A stretch of DNA of 57,115 bases from Xenococcaceae cyanobacterium MO_188.B32 (GCA_030065635.1 JASJDJ010000029.1:1-57115), one strand, 5' to 3'. Positions 1-8,682 are shown, counted from the first letter of the stretch. The notes: generated by a model not told the origin, from the letters alone. Translations and numbers: made by a program.

Positions 1-129
1 CGAATTTACCTCTTCGAGGTAAATTCGCCTGAAACCCAGATATATTAAGGATTTAGCTATTTTGAGGTTAAACCATTAATATATCAGGCTTTCACCCCTT
101 TTTGAACCTAGTTTTTTGTCAAAGTCCCG
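1..129. mobile_element. Partial MITE copy at left window edge
   Basis: The outer end is ttgtcaaagtcccg (116-129), followed inward by a 10-nt spacer and aggctttcacccctttttga (86-105). Both blocks occur as reverse complements at the other window end (56983-56996 and 57006-57025), so they form terminal inverted repeats. Bases 1-27 are a perfect 12-bp stem with a 3-nt loop (ttc). The element is cut by the window edge. TTAG follows it directly at 130-133. No coding capacity is seen, so it would depend on a transposase supplied elsewhere. Confidence 0.75.
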
Positions 130-147
130 TTAGATCGATCTTAGATT

Positions 148-831
148 TCAAAGCTTCGGCAATAAAATCAATAATTGTCTTAATTTATTACCATACATAA
201 CCCTCTCCAAACTTTCTTCTGCACCAATCCAAGTATGTTTGCTAATGTTATCGATCTTCCCATTGGCAACTAAATAATTTTTAGAGCCATAAATAGAGAT
301 CGCCGCACGAGCAATTTTACGTCCTACTAAATGTTCTGGTGGGTTATTAGTAGTACGAATAGCGATATCCGCATCTCGTTTCGTCAGATTGTACTGCTGA
401 TTCGATTCTAGAATCTCTAATTCAACAGCGTGGTTCTATATGCGGAACTAAATTCCGCATAGCCCACGCTCAATTTCGGGATATTCTTTAGTGAAAGCGG
501 CAAAACAAGGAGTCAAAAGGTAACGCAGTAAACTTGCAGTAGTCGTTACCCTGATAGCTCCTGCGAGTCGTTGATCTTGTCCACTAATATTACGATCGAG
601 AGTAGCAATTTGTGACTCAACTTCTACTGCGGTTTGATACATTTTTTCTCCCGCTAGAGTTAGCACATATCCTGTTGATAACCTCTCAAATAGTCTGACA
701 CCCAAATTACCCTCTAAAGTATTTAACCTACGGAATACAGTTGTGTGATGTACTTTTAGTTGCCGTGCTGCACCCGCAACACTTTTGGCACGAGCGATCG
801 CCAGTATGTAACGTAAATTATCCCATTCCAT
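148..831 (-). pseudogene. LysR-family regulator, interrupted and 3'-truncated
   Basis: The N-terminal part reads MEWDNLRYILAIARAKSVAG, a typical LysR winged-helix start, and runs to YPEIE. After a 48-bp palindromic interruption carrying an in-frame TAG, the same frame resumes with LEILESNQQYNLTKRDADIA, the normal continuation of the effector domain in this family, and ends at a TGA at 148-150. Family members are about 300 aa; some 60-80 C-terminal residues are absent, and the reading stops 18 bp from the MITE at the window edge. ATG at 831 is preferred over 858 because it fits the family start and avoids overlapping the HxlR gene. It is probably non-functional. Confidence 0.8.
426..469. repeat. 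44-bp palindromic insertion in the LysR gene
   Basis: Nested inverted repeats are visible: agcgtgg (427-433) pairs with ccacgct (464-470), and tatgcggaa pairs with ttccgcata inside it. The insert is flanked by tcaa at 422-425 and 470-473 (TTGA on the gene strand), consistent with a 4-bp target duplication. Removing 48 bp restores a continuous LysR frame. The size and structure resemble the very small mobile repeats described in other cyanobacteria. Confidence 0.75.
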
Positions 832-835
832 TACT

Positions 836-1192
836 TTACAAAGGCGAGGACTCATCACATTTTATATTCATATGCTCCGCTCCCCAATCTCTCATAGAAA
901 TCATAATTGGCTCCAGAGTACGACCATAATCTGTAAGCGAATATTCTACGCGTGGCGGTACTTCGGCATATACTTTTCGCGCGACAATTTTATCTTTTTC
1001 CAATTCGCGTAGTTGATTAGTAAGCATGCGCTGTGTAATACCTTCAATTTTTTTCTTTAATTCACCGAAACGCAAGACATCATTCTGCAAAAGATTGAAA
1101 ATAATCACAGGTTTCCACCGTCCACCAATCACAGATAAAGTAGCTTCGACAGAGCATCCATAGGGACGATCGCAATTGTTTTTCTGCGTCAT
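836..1192 (-). CDS. HxlR-family winged-helix transcriptional regulator
   Basis: A 118-aa single-domain protein. It has the HxlR hallmark CSVEATLSVIGGRWKPVIIF (Cys near residue 13, then the WK motif), a wing rich in basic residues, and the PRVEYSLTDYGRTLEP segment typical of the family. These proteins usually bind as dimers to inverted repeats beside a divergent redox or catabolic gene. The divergent hydratase/dehydrogenase operon starts 121 bp away, and a perfect palindrome lies between them, so autoregulation and control of that operon are likely. The inducer is unknown. Confidence 0.9.
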   Translation of the reverse strand: MTQKNNCDRPYGCSVEATLSVIGGRWKPVIIFNLLQNDVLRFGELKKKIEGITQRMLTNQLRELEKDKIVARKVYAEVPPRVEYSLTDYGRTLEPIMISMRDWGAEHMNIKCDESSPL

Positions 1193-1211
1193 AATTCTCT
1201 AAACTTTCCAA

Positions 1212-1231
1212 TAGTTACTTAAAAGTAACTA
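1212..1231. promoter_or_regulatory. Perfect 9-2-9 palindrome, likely HxlR operator
   Basis: The sequence tagttacttaaaagtaacta is a perfect inverted repeat (TAGTTACTT-AA-AAGTAACTA). It lies 20 bp upstream of the HxlR start and about 82 bp upstream of the hydratase start. Palindromes of this GTTAC..GTAAC kind in divergent promoters are the usual HxlR-family target. The assignment is inferred from location and symmetry. Confidence 0.75.
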
Positions 1232-1313
1232 CATATCAAAATTGTGCGTACTTGTTATTATTTGCATTTTTATTATATTTGGAATCATAGAACTCATAAA
1301 AAATGAGATAGAT

Positions 1314-2159
1314 ATGGCTTACGAAAAATACACTACATTCAAGGCGACGAAGGATGGAGCAGTCCTTACTGTTACTTTTGATTATCCCCCTGTAAATATT
1401 CAAGGCATTCCGATGCTAGACGATCTGAATCTATTGGCGGAAACACTCGAAGGCGATCGCCGTGTCAAAGTTGTTGTTTTCCAGTCTGCACACCCAGAGA
1501 TTTTTGTGGCCCATGCTGACACGAATTTCCTCAAAGATATGTCCACAACAGCAGTATCACGTGAGGAGGTCAAACTGCTCTATTTACAGACCACACTGGA
1601 GCGTATCAGTAAACTGCCACAGGCAACTATAGCTAAAATCGAAGGGTTTGCACGCGGTGGCGGTCATGAATTTGCACTAGCTTGTGATATGCGTTTTGCA
1701 GCTCGTGGTAAAGCAAAGTTCATGCAGATGGAAGTTGGTATGGGCATCCTGCCTTGTGGCGGTGGTGCATCGCGCATGGCACGACAAGCAGGATTAGGTA
1801 GAGCTTTGGAAATCATTTTGAGTGCACGTGATTTTGATGCAGATGAAGCAGAAGCTTATGGCACAATTAATAAGGCTCTCGATGCCGACAAGATTGGTGC
1901 TTATGTAGATGAGTTAGCAAAACGCATCGCTCATTTCCCTGCTGATTCGATTAATGCTTGTAAGCAGGCGGTCTATGCTTCAATCGACAAGCCAATCGAA
2001 GAGGCACTGAAGGAAGAAGCTTACTGGCTCTATCAGGCAACAAGCAAAACACCAGCGATTAAGCGTTTCCAAGTCGCAGATGACACAGGCTTTCAAAATG
2101 ATATTGAGAACCAGCGTAGCTGGGAGCAAGGGGTGATTGCTATTCAGGAAATCGAATAA
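1314..2159 (+). CDS. Enoyl-CoA hydratase/isomerase family protein
   Basis: The mature-looking protein starts MAYEKYTTFKATKDGAVLTV and is about 281 aa, normal for the crotonase fold. The block GFARGGGHEFALACDMRFAA and the following MQMEVGMGILPCGGGASRMA match the crotonase signature, with a Glu in the usual catalytic position. The substrate is unknown; similar stand-alone proteins act on varied acyl-CoAs. An upstream in-frame ATG at 1242 would add a hydrophobic 24-aa leader unlike the family, so 1314 is preferred. It is the first gene of a two-gene operon under the HxlR palindrome. The cluster has few HIP1 sites and may be acquired. Confidence 0.85.
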   Translation: MAYEKYTTFKATKDGAVLTVTFDYPPVNIQGIPMLDDLNLLAETLEGDRRVKVVVFQSAHPEIFVAHADTNFLKDMSTTAVSREEVKLLYLQTTLERISKLPQATIAKIEGFARGGGHEFALACDMRFAARGKAKFMQMEVGMGILPCGGGASRMARQAGLGRALEIILSARDFDADEAEAYGTINKALDADKIGAYVDELAKRIAHFPADSINACKQAVYASIDKPIEEALKEEAYWLYQATSKTPAIKRFQVADDTGFQNDIENQRSWEQGVIAIQEIE

Positions 2160-2215
2160 TGAAAATTCCTAGGAAAAAACATGCAGAAAACCATTCTCAT
2201 TTGGAGGTAAAATCC

Positions 2216-3235
2216 ATGAAAGCAGTAGGTTTAACTCAATATTTACCAATTAACAACGAAAATAGTCTGTTTGACTTTGAAATCCCTAAACCCACAGCTA
2301 AAGGCAAAGATTTACTGGTACAGGTTAAAGCTATTTCAGTTAATCCAGTAGATACTAAAGTCCGCGCACCGAAAGATAAGGTTGAATCCGAACCCCGCAT
2401 TCTTGGTTGGGATGCCGCAGGTGTAGTGGTAGAAGTTGGATCAGAAGTAACAGAATTTCAATCTGGAGATCAGGTTTATTATGCAGGAGATATTACTCGT
2501 CCTGGTTGCAACAGCGAATTTCATTTGGTGGATACCAGAATTGTCGGTCGCAAACCCAAGAATTTAGATTTTGCTAATGCAGCAGCTTTACCTCTTACTG
2601 GGATTACTGCTTGGGAAGCTCTATTTGAAAGACTAAATATTGATAAAAAAGGAGCAGATGCAGGCAAATCAATTTTAATTATCAATGGTGCAGGGGGAGT
2701 TGGTTCTATTGCCATTCAACTAGCGAAAAAGCTAGCCAAGCTTAATGTCATTGCTACGGCTTCTCGTCCAGAAACTATCGCTTGGTGTCAAAAACTTGGT
2801 GCCGATCTAGTGGTTAATCATCGACATAATCTTGCGGACGAGATTGAGCAAGTTGGTTATCAAAATGTCGATTATATTCTTTGCTTGAACGATACCGATG
2901 GTCACTGGCAAGCCATGACTAAAGCGATCGCACCCCAAGGCACGATCTGTTCCATTGTGGAAAATGAACAACCGCTAGACATGGATACTTTAAAGAGTAA
3001 GAGTGCTGGTATGGTGTGGGAATTTATGTTTACTCGCTCGATGTATCAAACAGAAGATATGGCAGAGCAAAGTAATTTGCTTAATGAGTTGAGTCAACTG
3101 ATCGAAGATGGTGTAATTGTTACAACTTGCAATGATGTAGTCAAACCTATCAACGCCCTCAACCTACGGGATGTTCATCAACGTCTTGAAAAGGGTAGAA
3201 CTATTGGCAAAATTGTTCTAGCCGAATGGAGTTAA
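2216..3235 (+). CDS. Zinc-type alcohol dehydrogenase-like / quinone oxidoreductase
   Basis: An MDR-superfamily protein of about 339 aa. The N-terminal GroES-like half has NPVDTKVRAP and GWDAAGVVVEVGSEVTEFQSGD, and the cofactor domain has the nucleotide motif NGAGGVGSIAIQLAK. The GWDAAG start and absence of structural-zinc cysteines fit the NADPH:quinone reductase branch of medium-chain dehydrogenases. ATG 2216 has a strong GGAGG ribosome site about 10 bp upstream; the earlier ATG at 2159 overlaps the hydratase stop (ATGA-type) but adds a non-family leader. It is translationally close to the hydratase, probably co-regulated by HxlR, and probably handles reactive carbonyls or quinones. Confidence 0.88.
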   Translation: MKAVGLTQYLPINNENSLFDFEIPKPTAKGKDLLVQVKAISVNPVDTKVRAPKDKVESEPRILGWDAAGVVVEVGSEVTEFQSGDQVYYAGDITRPGCNSEFHLVDTRIVGRKPKNLDFANAAALPLTGITAWEALFERLNIDKKGADAGKSILIINGAGGVGSIAIQLAKKLAKLNVIATASRPETIAWCQKLGADLVVNHRHNLADEIEQVGYQNVDYILCLNDTDGHWQAMTKAIAPQGTICSIVENEQPLDMDTLKSKSAGMVWEFMFTRSMYQTEDMAEQSNLLNELSQLIEDGVIVTTCNDVVKPINALNLRDVHQRLEKGRTIGKIVLAEWS

Positions 3236-3308
3236 TCTTTGACAACTTAGAAATTTGTTAGTTTTTCCCTAATGAAGTGAGAATCTCTCGATTTTAACGA
3301 CGGGAGCG

Positions 3309-4163
3309 TCAAAAAAGACTGAGTTGAATAGGGTTAGATTCACTTTGATATTTAGGTAGCTCAGAAACTTCGACACCTCTTTGTTCGAGTAAATTTTGTA
3401 AATAGTAAGCGGTATTAGGAGAATTTTCTTCTAGAGGACAGTGAACAAAAAAGTAGATGGTTTTACCCTGATTTAACCAATCATCAATATGGGACAACCA
3501 TTCTGCCAAGAAAGACTCATTGTATTGTTGTTGTGGATGACTGATAAAACGAACCAGGGTAAAGTCAGTCGTGGTAATTGGTGTGAGGGGAAGTTGTGGT
3601 TTTTTTCTGGGAGAATTAGCTTGAGGATCGTCAGGGGAATTATAAATTGGTCGAGTATCTAATAGTACTCTACCCACATTTAACTGAGTCAGAGTTTGGT
3701 TGAGTTGACTGGCATAAGGTTCTTTGTACCAGTCCAGATGACGCACTTCTACAGCTAAAGAAACGCCAGTATTTTGGCAACCTGTTAGAAACTCAGTCAA
3801 ATCTTCTAGATAAGCAGGACTATAGCTAGGAGGTAATTGAGCAAAAATGATCCCAAGCCGATCGCCTAAGCCCTTCATTCTCTCGATGAAGTCTAGGGCA
3901 GAGGAAATAGAGGGCTGTAGTAAACCTTGGTGAGTAACAGTTTGAGGAAATTTAGGACAAAATCGAAAACCAGGGACTGTTTGCTCAACCCAACGTCGTA
4001 TTTTTTCAGCAGAGGGAACCGCATAGAAAGTGGTGTTACCTTCAACGATAGAAAAATGCTGGCTATAAAGGCGTAAAAAATCTTGAGATTTACTTTTGGG
4101 GGGATATAAATTCCCTACCCAACCTTTATAAGACCAGACTGCACAACCAAGATAAAAATTCAC
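3309..4163 (-). CDS. DUF72 (YecE-like) family protein
   Basis: A 284-aa protein beginning MNFYLGCAVWSYKGWVGNLY, the characteristic DUF72 start. It continues with EGNTTFYAVPS, FCPKFPQTVTH, LAVEVRHLDWY and, near the end, IYFFVHCPLEENSP, all placed as in this TIM-barrel family. The molecular function of DUF72 proteins is not established. It ends about 70 bp from the converging dehydrogenase and lies 36 bp downstream of the gpgS-like gene on the same strand, so the two may be co-transcribed. Confidence 0.9.
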   Translation of the reverse strand: MNFYLGCAVWSYKGWVGNLYPPKSKSQDFLRLYSQHFSIVEGNTTFYAVPSAEKIRRWVEQTVPGFRFCPKFPQTVTHQGLLQPSISSALDFIERMKGLGDRLGIIFAQLPPSYSPAYLEDLTEFLTGCQNTGVSLAVEVRHLDWYKEPYASQLNQTLTQLNVGRVLLDTRPIYNSPDDPQANSPRKKPQLPLTPITTTDFTLVRFISHPQQQYNESFLAEWLSHIDDWLNQGKTIYFFVHCPLEENSPNTAYYLQNLLEQRGVEVSELPKYQSESNPIQLSLF

Positions 4164-4199
4164 GTTAGGGTTTTTTAGCTAATATTAACTAAAAATTAC

Positions 4200-5444
4200 C
4201 TAAACAGGAAGATGTTTTTGAGAAAGGATATTAATGGCTTGAACCTCTTCCATATCTGCTTTCACCGCATTTTGTAGTTGTTCTCTGAGATCGGGAGTGA
4301 CAGCTAAAGCCCTCGTCCAATCAGGTATTTGCGCTCCTGCGGGATCGCTGAAGTATAGTTCTCCTGCATCATAAATTACTTCTTCAAACAGTTCGGTAAT
4401 TATCTCTTCTTGATGACGATCGTATTGTAAATTATTGAACCGAGCATCGACAAAATATTGACGAGTGTAGTCCTGTGCTTCGCGACGGAATTTAACTCGC
4501 AAGGCATGGATATGATCTCGACCGATAACTACTTGTTCGGTTTCGGTTAGGGTTCGCAATACCGAACGTAAAATATCACGGCACATTTTCCGCAATCCTT
4601 CTTGGGAAGAATTACCTACCTGTTGATGCTTGTGATCGAATATACCTAGATCGATTTGGGCAATTCTTTTTTCCGCCACGCTACGATAAACTTCCGCTAA
4701 GAAACCAATTTCTAAACCCCAGTTGCCAGGAATACGAGTATTTAAAGCCAGATCGCTAGTCATGGCAAATTCCCCTGAAAGAGGGTAGCGAAAAGCACTA
4801 AGGTAACGGAGATATTTTTGATAGCCAAATAGTTCGGTTAACGCAGTTAGTAGGGGTGTAACGAATAAACGCACTACTCGTCCATTGAGGCTGCGGGGAT
4901 AATTACCAATGCGGGCATAATAAGCCTTATTAAAACCAATGCCAAACTCTTTCTCTAGCAAAGGGAAAAGTAGCTTGAGAGGATAAGAACGATCGTAGGT
5001 AATAATATCAGCATCGTGGAGAGCGATCGCCTCTGCTTGCAGAGTGGCTAAACCTAACCCTAACCATACTGCTCGTCCTTTACCTTTAAAAGAAAGCAAA
5101 TCTAAACCGCGATCGCGCAAGTTTTCCAGTAATCCAGTCACTCTCTGACCATTTTCCCAAATAACAAAGGTACGTTGGGGAAGGGATAAAAAAAATTCTA
5201 CTGCGGTGGAATATTGTTCTACTGTATCTGCATAGAGGCAAACAACTACGGTTTTAATAAAAGCACATTCTTTCAGTCGATCGCGAATATTAGTTAAAGC
5301 AGGTCTTTCTAATTCTTCATACAAAGCAGGAATTAGCACTGCGGTAGGTGATTCTTCGCTTAATTCTACTAACCTTTCTTCTAAAAATTCTAAGTTACAA
5401 CCAAAATCATGAATAGTGGTAATTAACTCTTGTTTATAATCCAT
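4200..5444 (-). CDS. gpgS: Glucosyl-3-phosphoglycerate synthase-like glycosyltransferase
   Basis: A 414-aa GT-A fold protein of GT81/GpgS type. It has IPALYEELERPAL near residue 38, an acidic DAD motif at about 144-146 (HDADIITY) for metal and nucleotide-sugar binding, and the conserved SGEFAM and NWGLEIGFLAEVYR segments seen in GpgS enzymes. GpgS transfers glucose from a nucleotide sugar to 3-phosphoglycerate, the first step to glucosylglycerate, a compatible solute made by some cyanobacteria under salt stress or nitrogen limitation. No phosphatase (GpgP) gene is adjacent. The mannosyl-3-phosphoglycerate synthase branch is less likely. Confidence 0.75.
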   Translation of the reverse strand: MDYKQELITTIHDFGCNLEFLEERLVELSEESPTAVLIPALYEELERPALTNIRDRLKECAFIKTVVVCLYADTVEQYSTAVEFFLSLPQRTFVIWENGQRVTGLLENLRDRGLDLLSFKGKGRAVWLGLGLATLQAEAIALHDADIITYDRSYPLKLLFPLLEKEFGIGFNKAYYARIGNYPRSLNGRVVRLFVTPLLTALTELFGYQKYLRYLSAFRYPLSGEFAMTSDLALNTRIPGNWGLEIGFLAEVYRSVAEKRIAQIDLGIFDHKHQQVGNSSQEGLRKMCRDILRSVLRTLTETEQVVIGRDHIHALRVKFRREAQDYTRQYFVDARFNNLQYDRHQEEIITELFEEVIYDAGELYFSDPAGAQIPDWTRALAVTPDLREQLQNAVKADMEEVQAINILSQKHLPV

Positions 5445-5547
5445 ACTTTTAATTGAACAATTTTAGTTTGATAATTTTAGATTATTTTATGAATTATGCA
5501 ACAAATCTTATGCAACGATAGTCTCCTCGGATACAAAATACTTTAAT

Positions 5548-7074
5548 ATGCAACAAAATGGTAAGGTTTATCTGGTTGGAGCAGGGTTAGGAGACATTAA
5601 CTACCTAACTATAAAGGGAAAGCAATTACTTACTCAGGCAGAAGTATTAGTTTATGACGCTCTAGTGGACAATCAGCTAGTTAATTTAGTATCCGATCGC
5701 TGTCTTAAGTTAGATGTGGGTAAAAGAGGTGGAAAAGTTAGCACCCCACAAGCAGAAATTAATCGCTTATTGGTTAGTTATTGTTTACAGGGAAAACAAG
5801 TAGTTAGACTCAAAAGTGGCGATCCGTTTATTTTTGGTCGTGCTGTTCCAGAAATAGAAGCCTTACAAGCAGCAGGTTGTGCTTGGGAAGTAATCCCTGG
5901 AATCTCTTCAGCCATAGCAGCACCTTTACTTGCAGGTATTCCTCTCACTGAAAAAGATTTAAGCCGTTGTTTCGCTGTTTTGAGTGGACATCAACCAGAT
6001 ATGCTAGACTGGGAAGCTTTGGCTCGCATAGACACTTTAGTAATTCTGATGGGGGGACGTTCTTTAGCCGAAATAGTAAACACCTTACAAGATTATGGAC
6101 GATGCAGTGATGAACCTATCGCTATTATTAAGAATTGTAGTTATTCAGAACAACAAATTTTTCGGGGAACTTTAACCGATATAGTAGAAAAAACTCGTAG
6201 TATTGCTCTTTCTCCAGCCGTAATTATTATTGGTAAAGTTGTGACACTAGCCGATCGCTTTAAACAATCTCCCTCCTCTCATGCTCCCTTAACAGGAAAA
6301 ACCATCTTAATCACTCGTTCTGCCAAACAATCGAGTAAATTTAGGTATTTATTGCAGCAACAAGGGGCAAATGTCCTAGAAATGCCAGCTTTGGAAATAA
6401 CACCACCATCTAGTTGGACAGATTTAGACAGGGCGATCGCTAATTTAGCTAGTTTCGATTGGTTAATACTTACTTCTGCTAATGGAGTTAATTACTTTTG
6501 CGATCGCCTAGTGACTCAAGGAAAAGATGTCCGTACTTTAGCAGGAATTAAAATTGCTGTAGTCGGCAAAAAAACCGCTGCTACTCTCCAACAAAAAAAT
6601 CTCCAACCAGACTTTATTCCCCCCGATTTTGTGGCTGATTCTTTAGTAGCCAATTTTCCTGAAGAATTAACCCAGAAAAAAATTCTTTTTCCCCGCGTAG
6701 AAACTGGTGGGAGAGAAGTATTAGTTAAAGAATTAACCGCTAAAGGTGCAGAAGTAGTAGAAGTGGCAGCTTACCAATCTGGTTGCCCTCAAAAAATCGA
6801 CTCTAATATCTGGCAAGCACTAGAACAAAAACAAATAAATATTATTACTTTTGCTAGTTCTAAAACTGTCAGAAACTTTGTGCAATTAGTCAAACAAGAG
6901 TTAAATAATCGCGATCGAATTACGCTTCAATCTATCTTAGACAATGTTTGTATTGCCTCTATTGGCCCTCAAACCTCTAAAACTTGTCAAGAATTATTCG
7001 GTAGAGTAGATATAGAAGCTAAGGAATATACCTTAGAAGGATTAACTCAGGCGATCGTTAATAATATAATGTAA
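5548..7074 (+). CDS. cobA-hemD: Uroporphyrinogen-III C-methyltransferase / uroporphyrinogen-III synthase fusion (CobA-HemD)
   Basis: A 508-aa two-domain protein. Residues 1 to about 245 are a SUMT methyltransferase: VYLVGAGLGDINYLT, then VVRLKSGDPFIFGR, and VILMGGRSLAEIV. From about residue 250 a HemD domain begins with LTGKTILITRSAKQ and contains DWLILTSANGVNYF and ASSKTVRNFVQLVK. The enzyme closes hydroxymethylbilane to uroporphyrinogen III and then dimethylates it to precorrin-2, for siroheme and cobalamin. Fusions of this order occur in cyanobacteria and firmicutes. It is divergent from gpgS. No cobalamin riboswitch is evident in the 103-bp upstream gap. Confidence 0.93.
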   Translation: MQQNGKVYLVGAGLGDINYLTIKGKQLLTQAEVLVYDALVDNQLVNLVSDRCLKLDVGKRGGKVSTPQAEINRLLVSYCLQGKQVVRLKSGDPFIFGRAVPEIEALQAAGCAWEVIPGISSAIAAPLLAGIPLTEKDLSRCFAVLSGHQPDMLDWEALARIDTLVILMGGRSLAEIVNTLQDYGRCSDEPIAIIKNCSYSEQQIFRGTLTDIVEKTRSIALSPAVIIIGKVVTLADRFKQSPSSHAPLTGKTILITRSAKQSSKFRYLLQQQGANVLEMPALEITPPSSWTDLDRAIANLASFDWLILTSANGVNYFCDRLVTQGKDVRTLAGIKIAVVGKKTAATLQQKNLQPDFIPPDFVADSLVANFPEELTQKKILFPRVETGGREVLVKELTAKGAEVVEVAAYQSGCPQKIDSNIWQALEQKQINIITFASSKTVRNFVQLVKQELNNRDRITLQSILDNVCIASIGPQTSKTCQELFGRVDIEAKEYTLEGLTQAIVNNIM

Positions 7075-7240
7075 GTCCTTAGTTTGTAGTTTTGATTTTT
7101 TAAACTAGAAAATAAGGAATTCAGACGTTAAAAAACTAGAAAATTTACTATTTTATAGTTTAGTTGAACTCACCTTAATACAATATCATCAGATAATTGC
7201 TAGATTTAATAAATGATCTTTGTAATCGTTACTGCTATTA

Positions 7241-7612
7241 ATGATCTTATTAAGCAAGCTGGCTAAATATTTATTGATTGGCACGGCTATATTTTTATTA
7301 GCTTATTGTTTTAATACACAGCTTGCTTATGCTGAAGGTAATAGTTTCGCTCCAGGTACTCTGATTTTAACTCCTAAGGGCAATGTTCCTATTGAAAATC
7401 TGCATTCAGGCGATCGCGTTATTGGTTATAACTTTTCTACTCATCAAACAGAAGTAAATAAGATAAAAGAAACAAAAAAAAAGTCATCTCTTAGCTATTA
7501 TTTAATTAACAATCAAACTAAAATTATAGGTACTGACTTTGTTTATATTAATACTTCTCATAACCCTAAAATAGTTAGAGTGCAAAAGTTAATATTACAG
7601 CCAAAAATTTAG
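7241..7612 (+). pseudogene. Secreted Hint-domain (intein-like) protein fragment, 3'-truncated
   Basis: An N-terminal signal peptide (LIGTAIFLLAYCFNTQLAYA) is followed by FAPGTLILTPKGNVPIENLH and SGDRVIGYN, the start of a Hint (Hedgehog/intein) domain. Hint domains usually start with Cys or Ser; here Ser precedes FAPGT. Only about 90 residues of the domain remain. The last 12 codons are simply the antisense of the end of the converging 4Fe-4S gene, so the original 3' part is gone. It is probably a remnant of a longer secreted protein; function unknown. Confidence 0.6.
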
Positions 7613-8588
7613 GAATAGGAATTGGCTGTTCAAAAATATAAAAACCAGAAGCAAAAATTGTTGCTAACTGATCTTCTTCATGACTCCAAGCTCCTGAGAG
7701 GTAATAATTCCAGTTACCCGCATAGAAAAAATAGTAACAATAATAAGCAAATACCATTCCCAGATAACCATATTGAACTAACCTTCTACCAGGTTTTTTT
7801 AGTTCATTCCAGTAGCTTCGTTCTGCATCAATATCGAGACAAAAAGATTTGCACCCGTCACAGGCACTTATTTCCTGACCTCTATCATTTATGGTGCGAC
7901 ACATAGATTGAGTAATTTTCTGTTTAGAGTTAAGATGAGCTTTGGTGCCAAATATACCTCTAGGACCTGTATAAACCATTTGTACGGTTGCCATAGGACA
8001 AAAATAACTACACCAAGTTTTTCCTGTATATAAATAACCAATAATAAGTGCAGCAAGAATGGTAACAATTAAAAATATTCCCAAAAGAGTACGATGGGAA
8101 TTAATAAAAATAATTCTTGTAAATAAGCCTAAAACAAAAAGGCTAAACTGCACGTACAAATGATTTTTTTCTAGCCAAGAATCTTTTTCGATCGCAACTT
8201 TTTGATAGGAAACTTTTCTGGTTTTTGAGTTTACTATTTTAATTTGACGTTGTATTCCCAAAACCTTGGGGATTTGAGAAATAAACGATAAGGGACAAAT
8301 GCGTCGCCAAAACTCATGACCTAAAACAAAAATGATAATAATCGAAGAGGGAACAATAATTGCCCACCAAATTCGCGCTCCTATAGGATAAGGATTTTCA
8401 ACCAAGCATTGTCCTTGAACTTTAACGCATCCTTCGTGAGCAATACTAAATGGACTAATTAAGTTAGTAGGCTCAGTCAATACAGATGATATAGGGTCAT
8501 AAAATAAAGAGAAAATTAATATTAACCATCCAATTGTTAATAACCACCGAATTTTATGTATTTTGTTTTCTGAAAAATTAGAGAGCAT
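7575..8588 (-). CDS. 4Fe-4S polytopic membrane protein (NapH/YccM-like), probably 3'-truncated
   Basis: A 337-aa protein with several hydrophobic helices and cysteine motifs: RRICPLSF, TWCSYFCPMA, and further down CDGCKSFCLDID. This pattern resembles membrane 4Fe-4S proteins that pass electrons to periplasmic or lumenal reductases. The C-terminus stops abruptly in a hydrophobic run (FLAVILTFAL) just where the converging Hint fragment also stops. That suggests the last membrane helix and tail have been lost through a rearrangement. Partner enzyme and electron donor are not apparent. Confidence 0.65.
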   Translation of the reverse strand: MLSNFSENKIHKIRWLLTIGWLILIFSLFYDPISSVLTEPTNLISPFSIAHEGCVKVQGQCLVENPYPIGARIWWAIIVPSSIIIIFVLGHEFWRRICPLSFISQIPKVLGIQRQIKIVNSKTRKVSYQKVAIEKDSWLEKNHLYVQFSLFVLGLFTRIIFINSHRTLLGIFLIVTILAALIIGYLYTGKTWCSYFCPMATVQMVYTGPRGIFGTKAHLNSKQKITQSMCRTINDRGQEISACDGCKSFCLDIDAERSYWNELKKPGRRLVQYGYLGMVFAYYCYYFFYAGNWNYYLSGAWSHEEDQLATIFASGFYIFEQPIPIPKFLAVILTFAL

Positions 8589-8649
8589 TGAATTATTCTT
8601 ATATCTTGAAATTTGTCAATTTGAATTATTTTTAATAAATTCAAATTAG

Positions 8650-8682
8650 GAGTAATGAAAGTTACTCGCACTTTCATTACTC
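8650..8682. terminator. Hairpin with 13-bp stem downstream of the GH9 gene
   Basis: gagtaatgaaagt (8650-8662) and actttcattactc (8670-8682) form a perfect 13-bp stem with a 7-nt loop. It lies about 180 bp beyond the endoglucanase stop and 62 bp before the 4Fe-4S gene start, both on the minus strand. There is no long T tract, so it could be a terminator, a processing site or a small repeat. The remaining 8589-8863 sequence shows no gene. Confidence 0.45.

Noticed and set aside
741-929. Plus-strand 62-codon frame
   Set aside because: Antisense to the LysR and HxlR genes.
1242-1313. Upstream start for the hydratase with a hydrophobic leader
   Set aside because: The 24 extra residues lie in the promoter region next to the HxlR palindrome and are unlike the family; ATG 1314 fits.
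2159-2215. Upstream ATG of the dehydrogenase overlapping the hydratase stop
   Set aside because: ATG 2216 has a strong GGAGG site and matches the family N-terminus.
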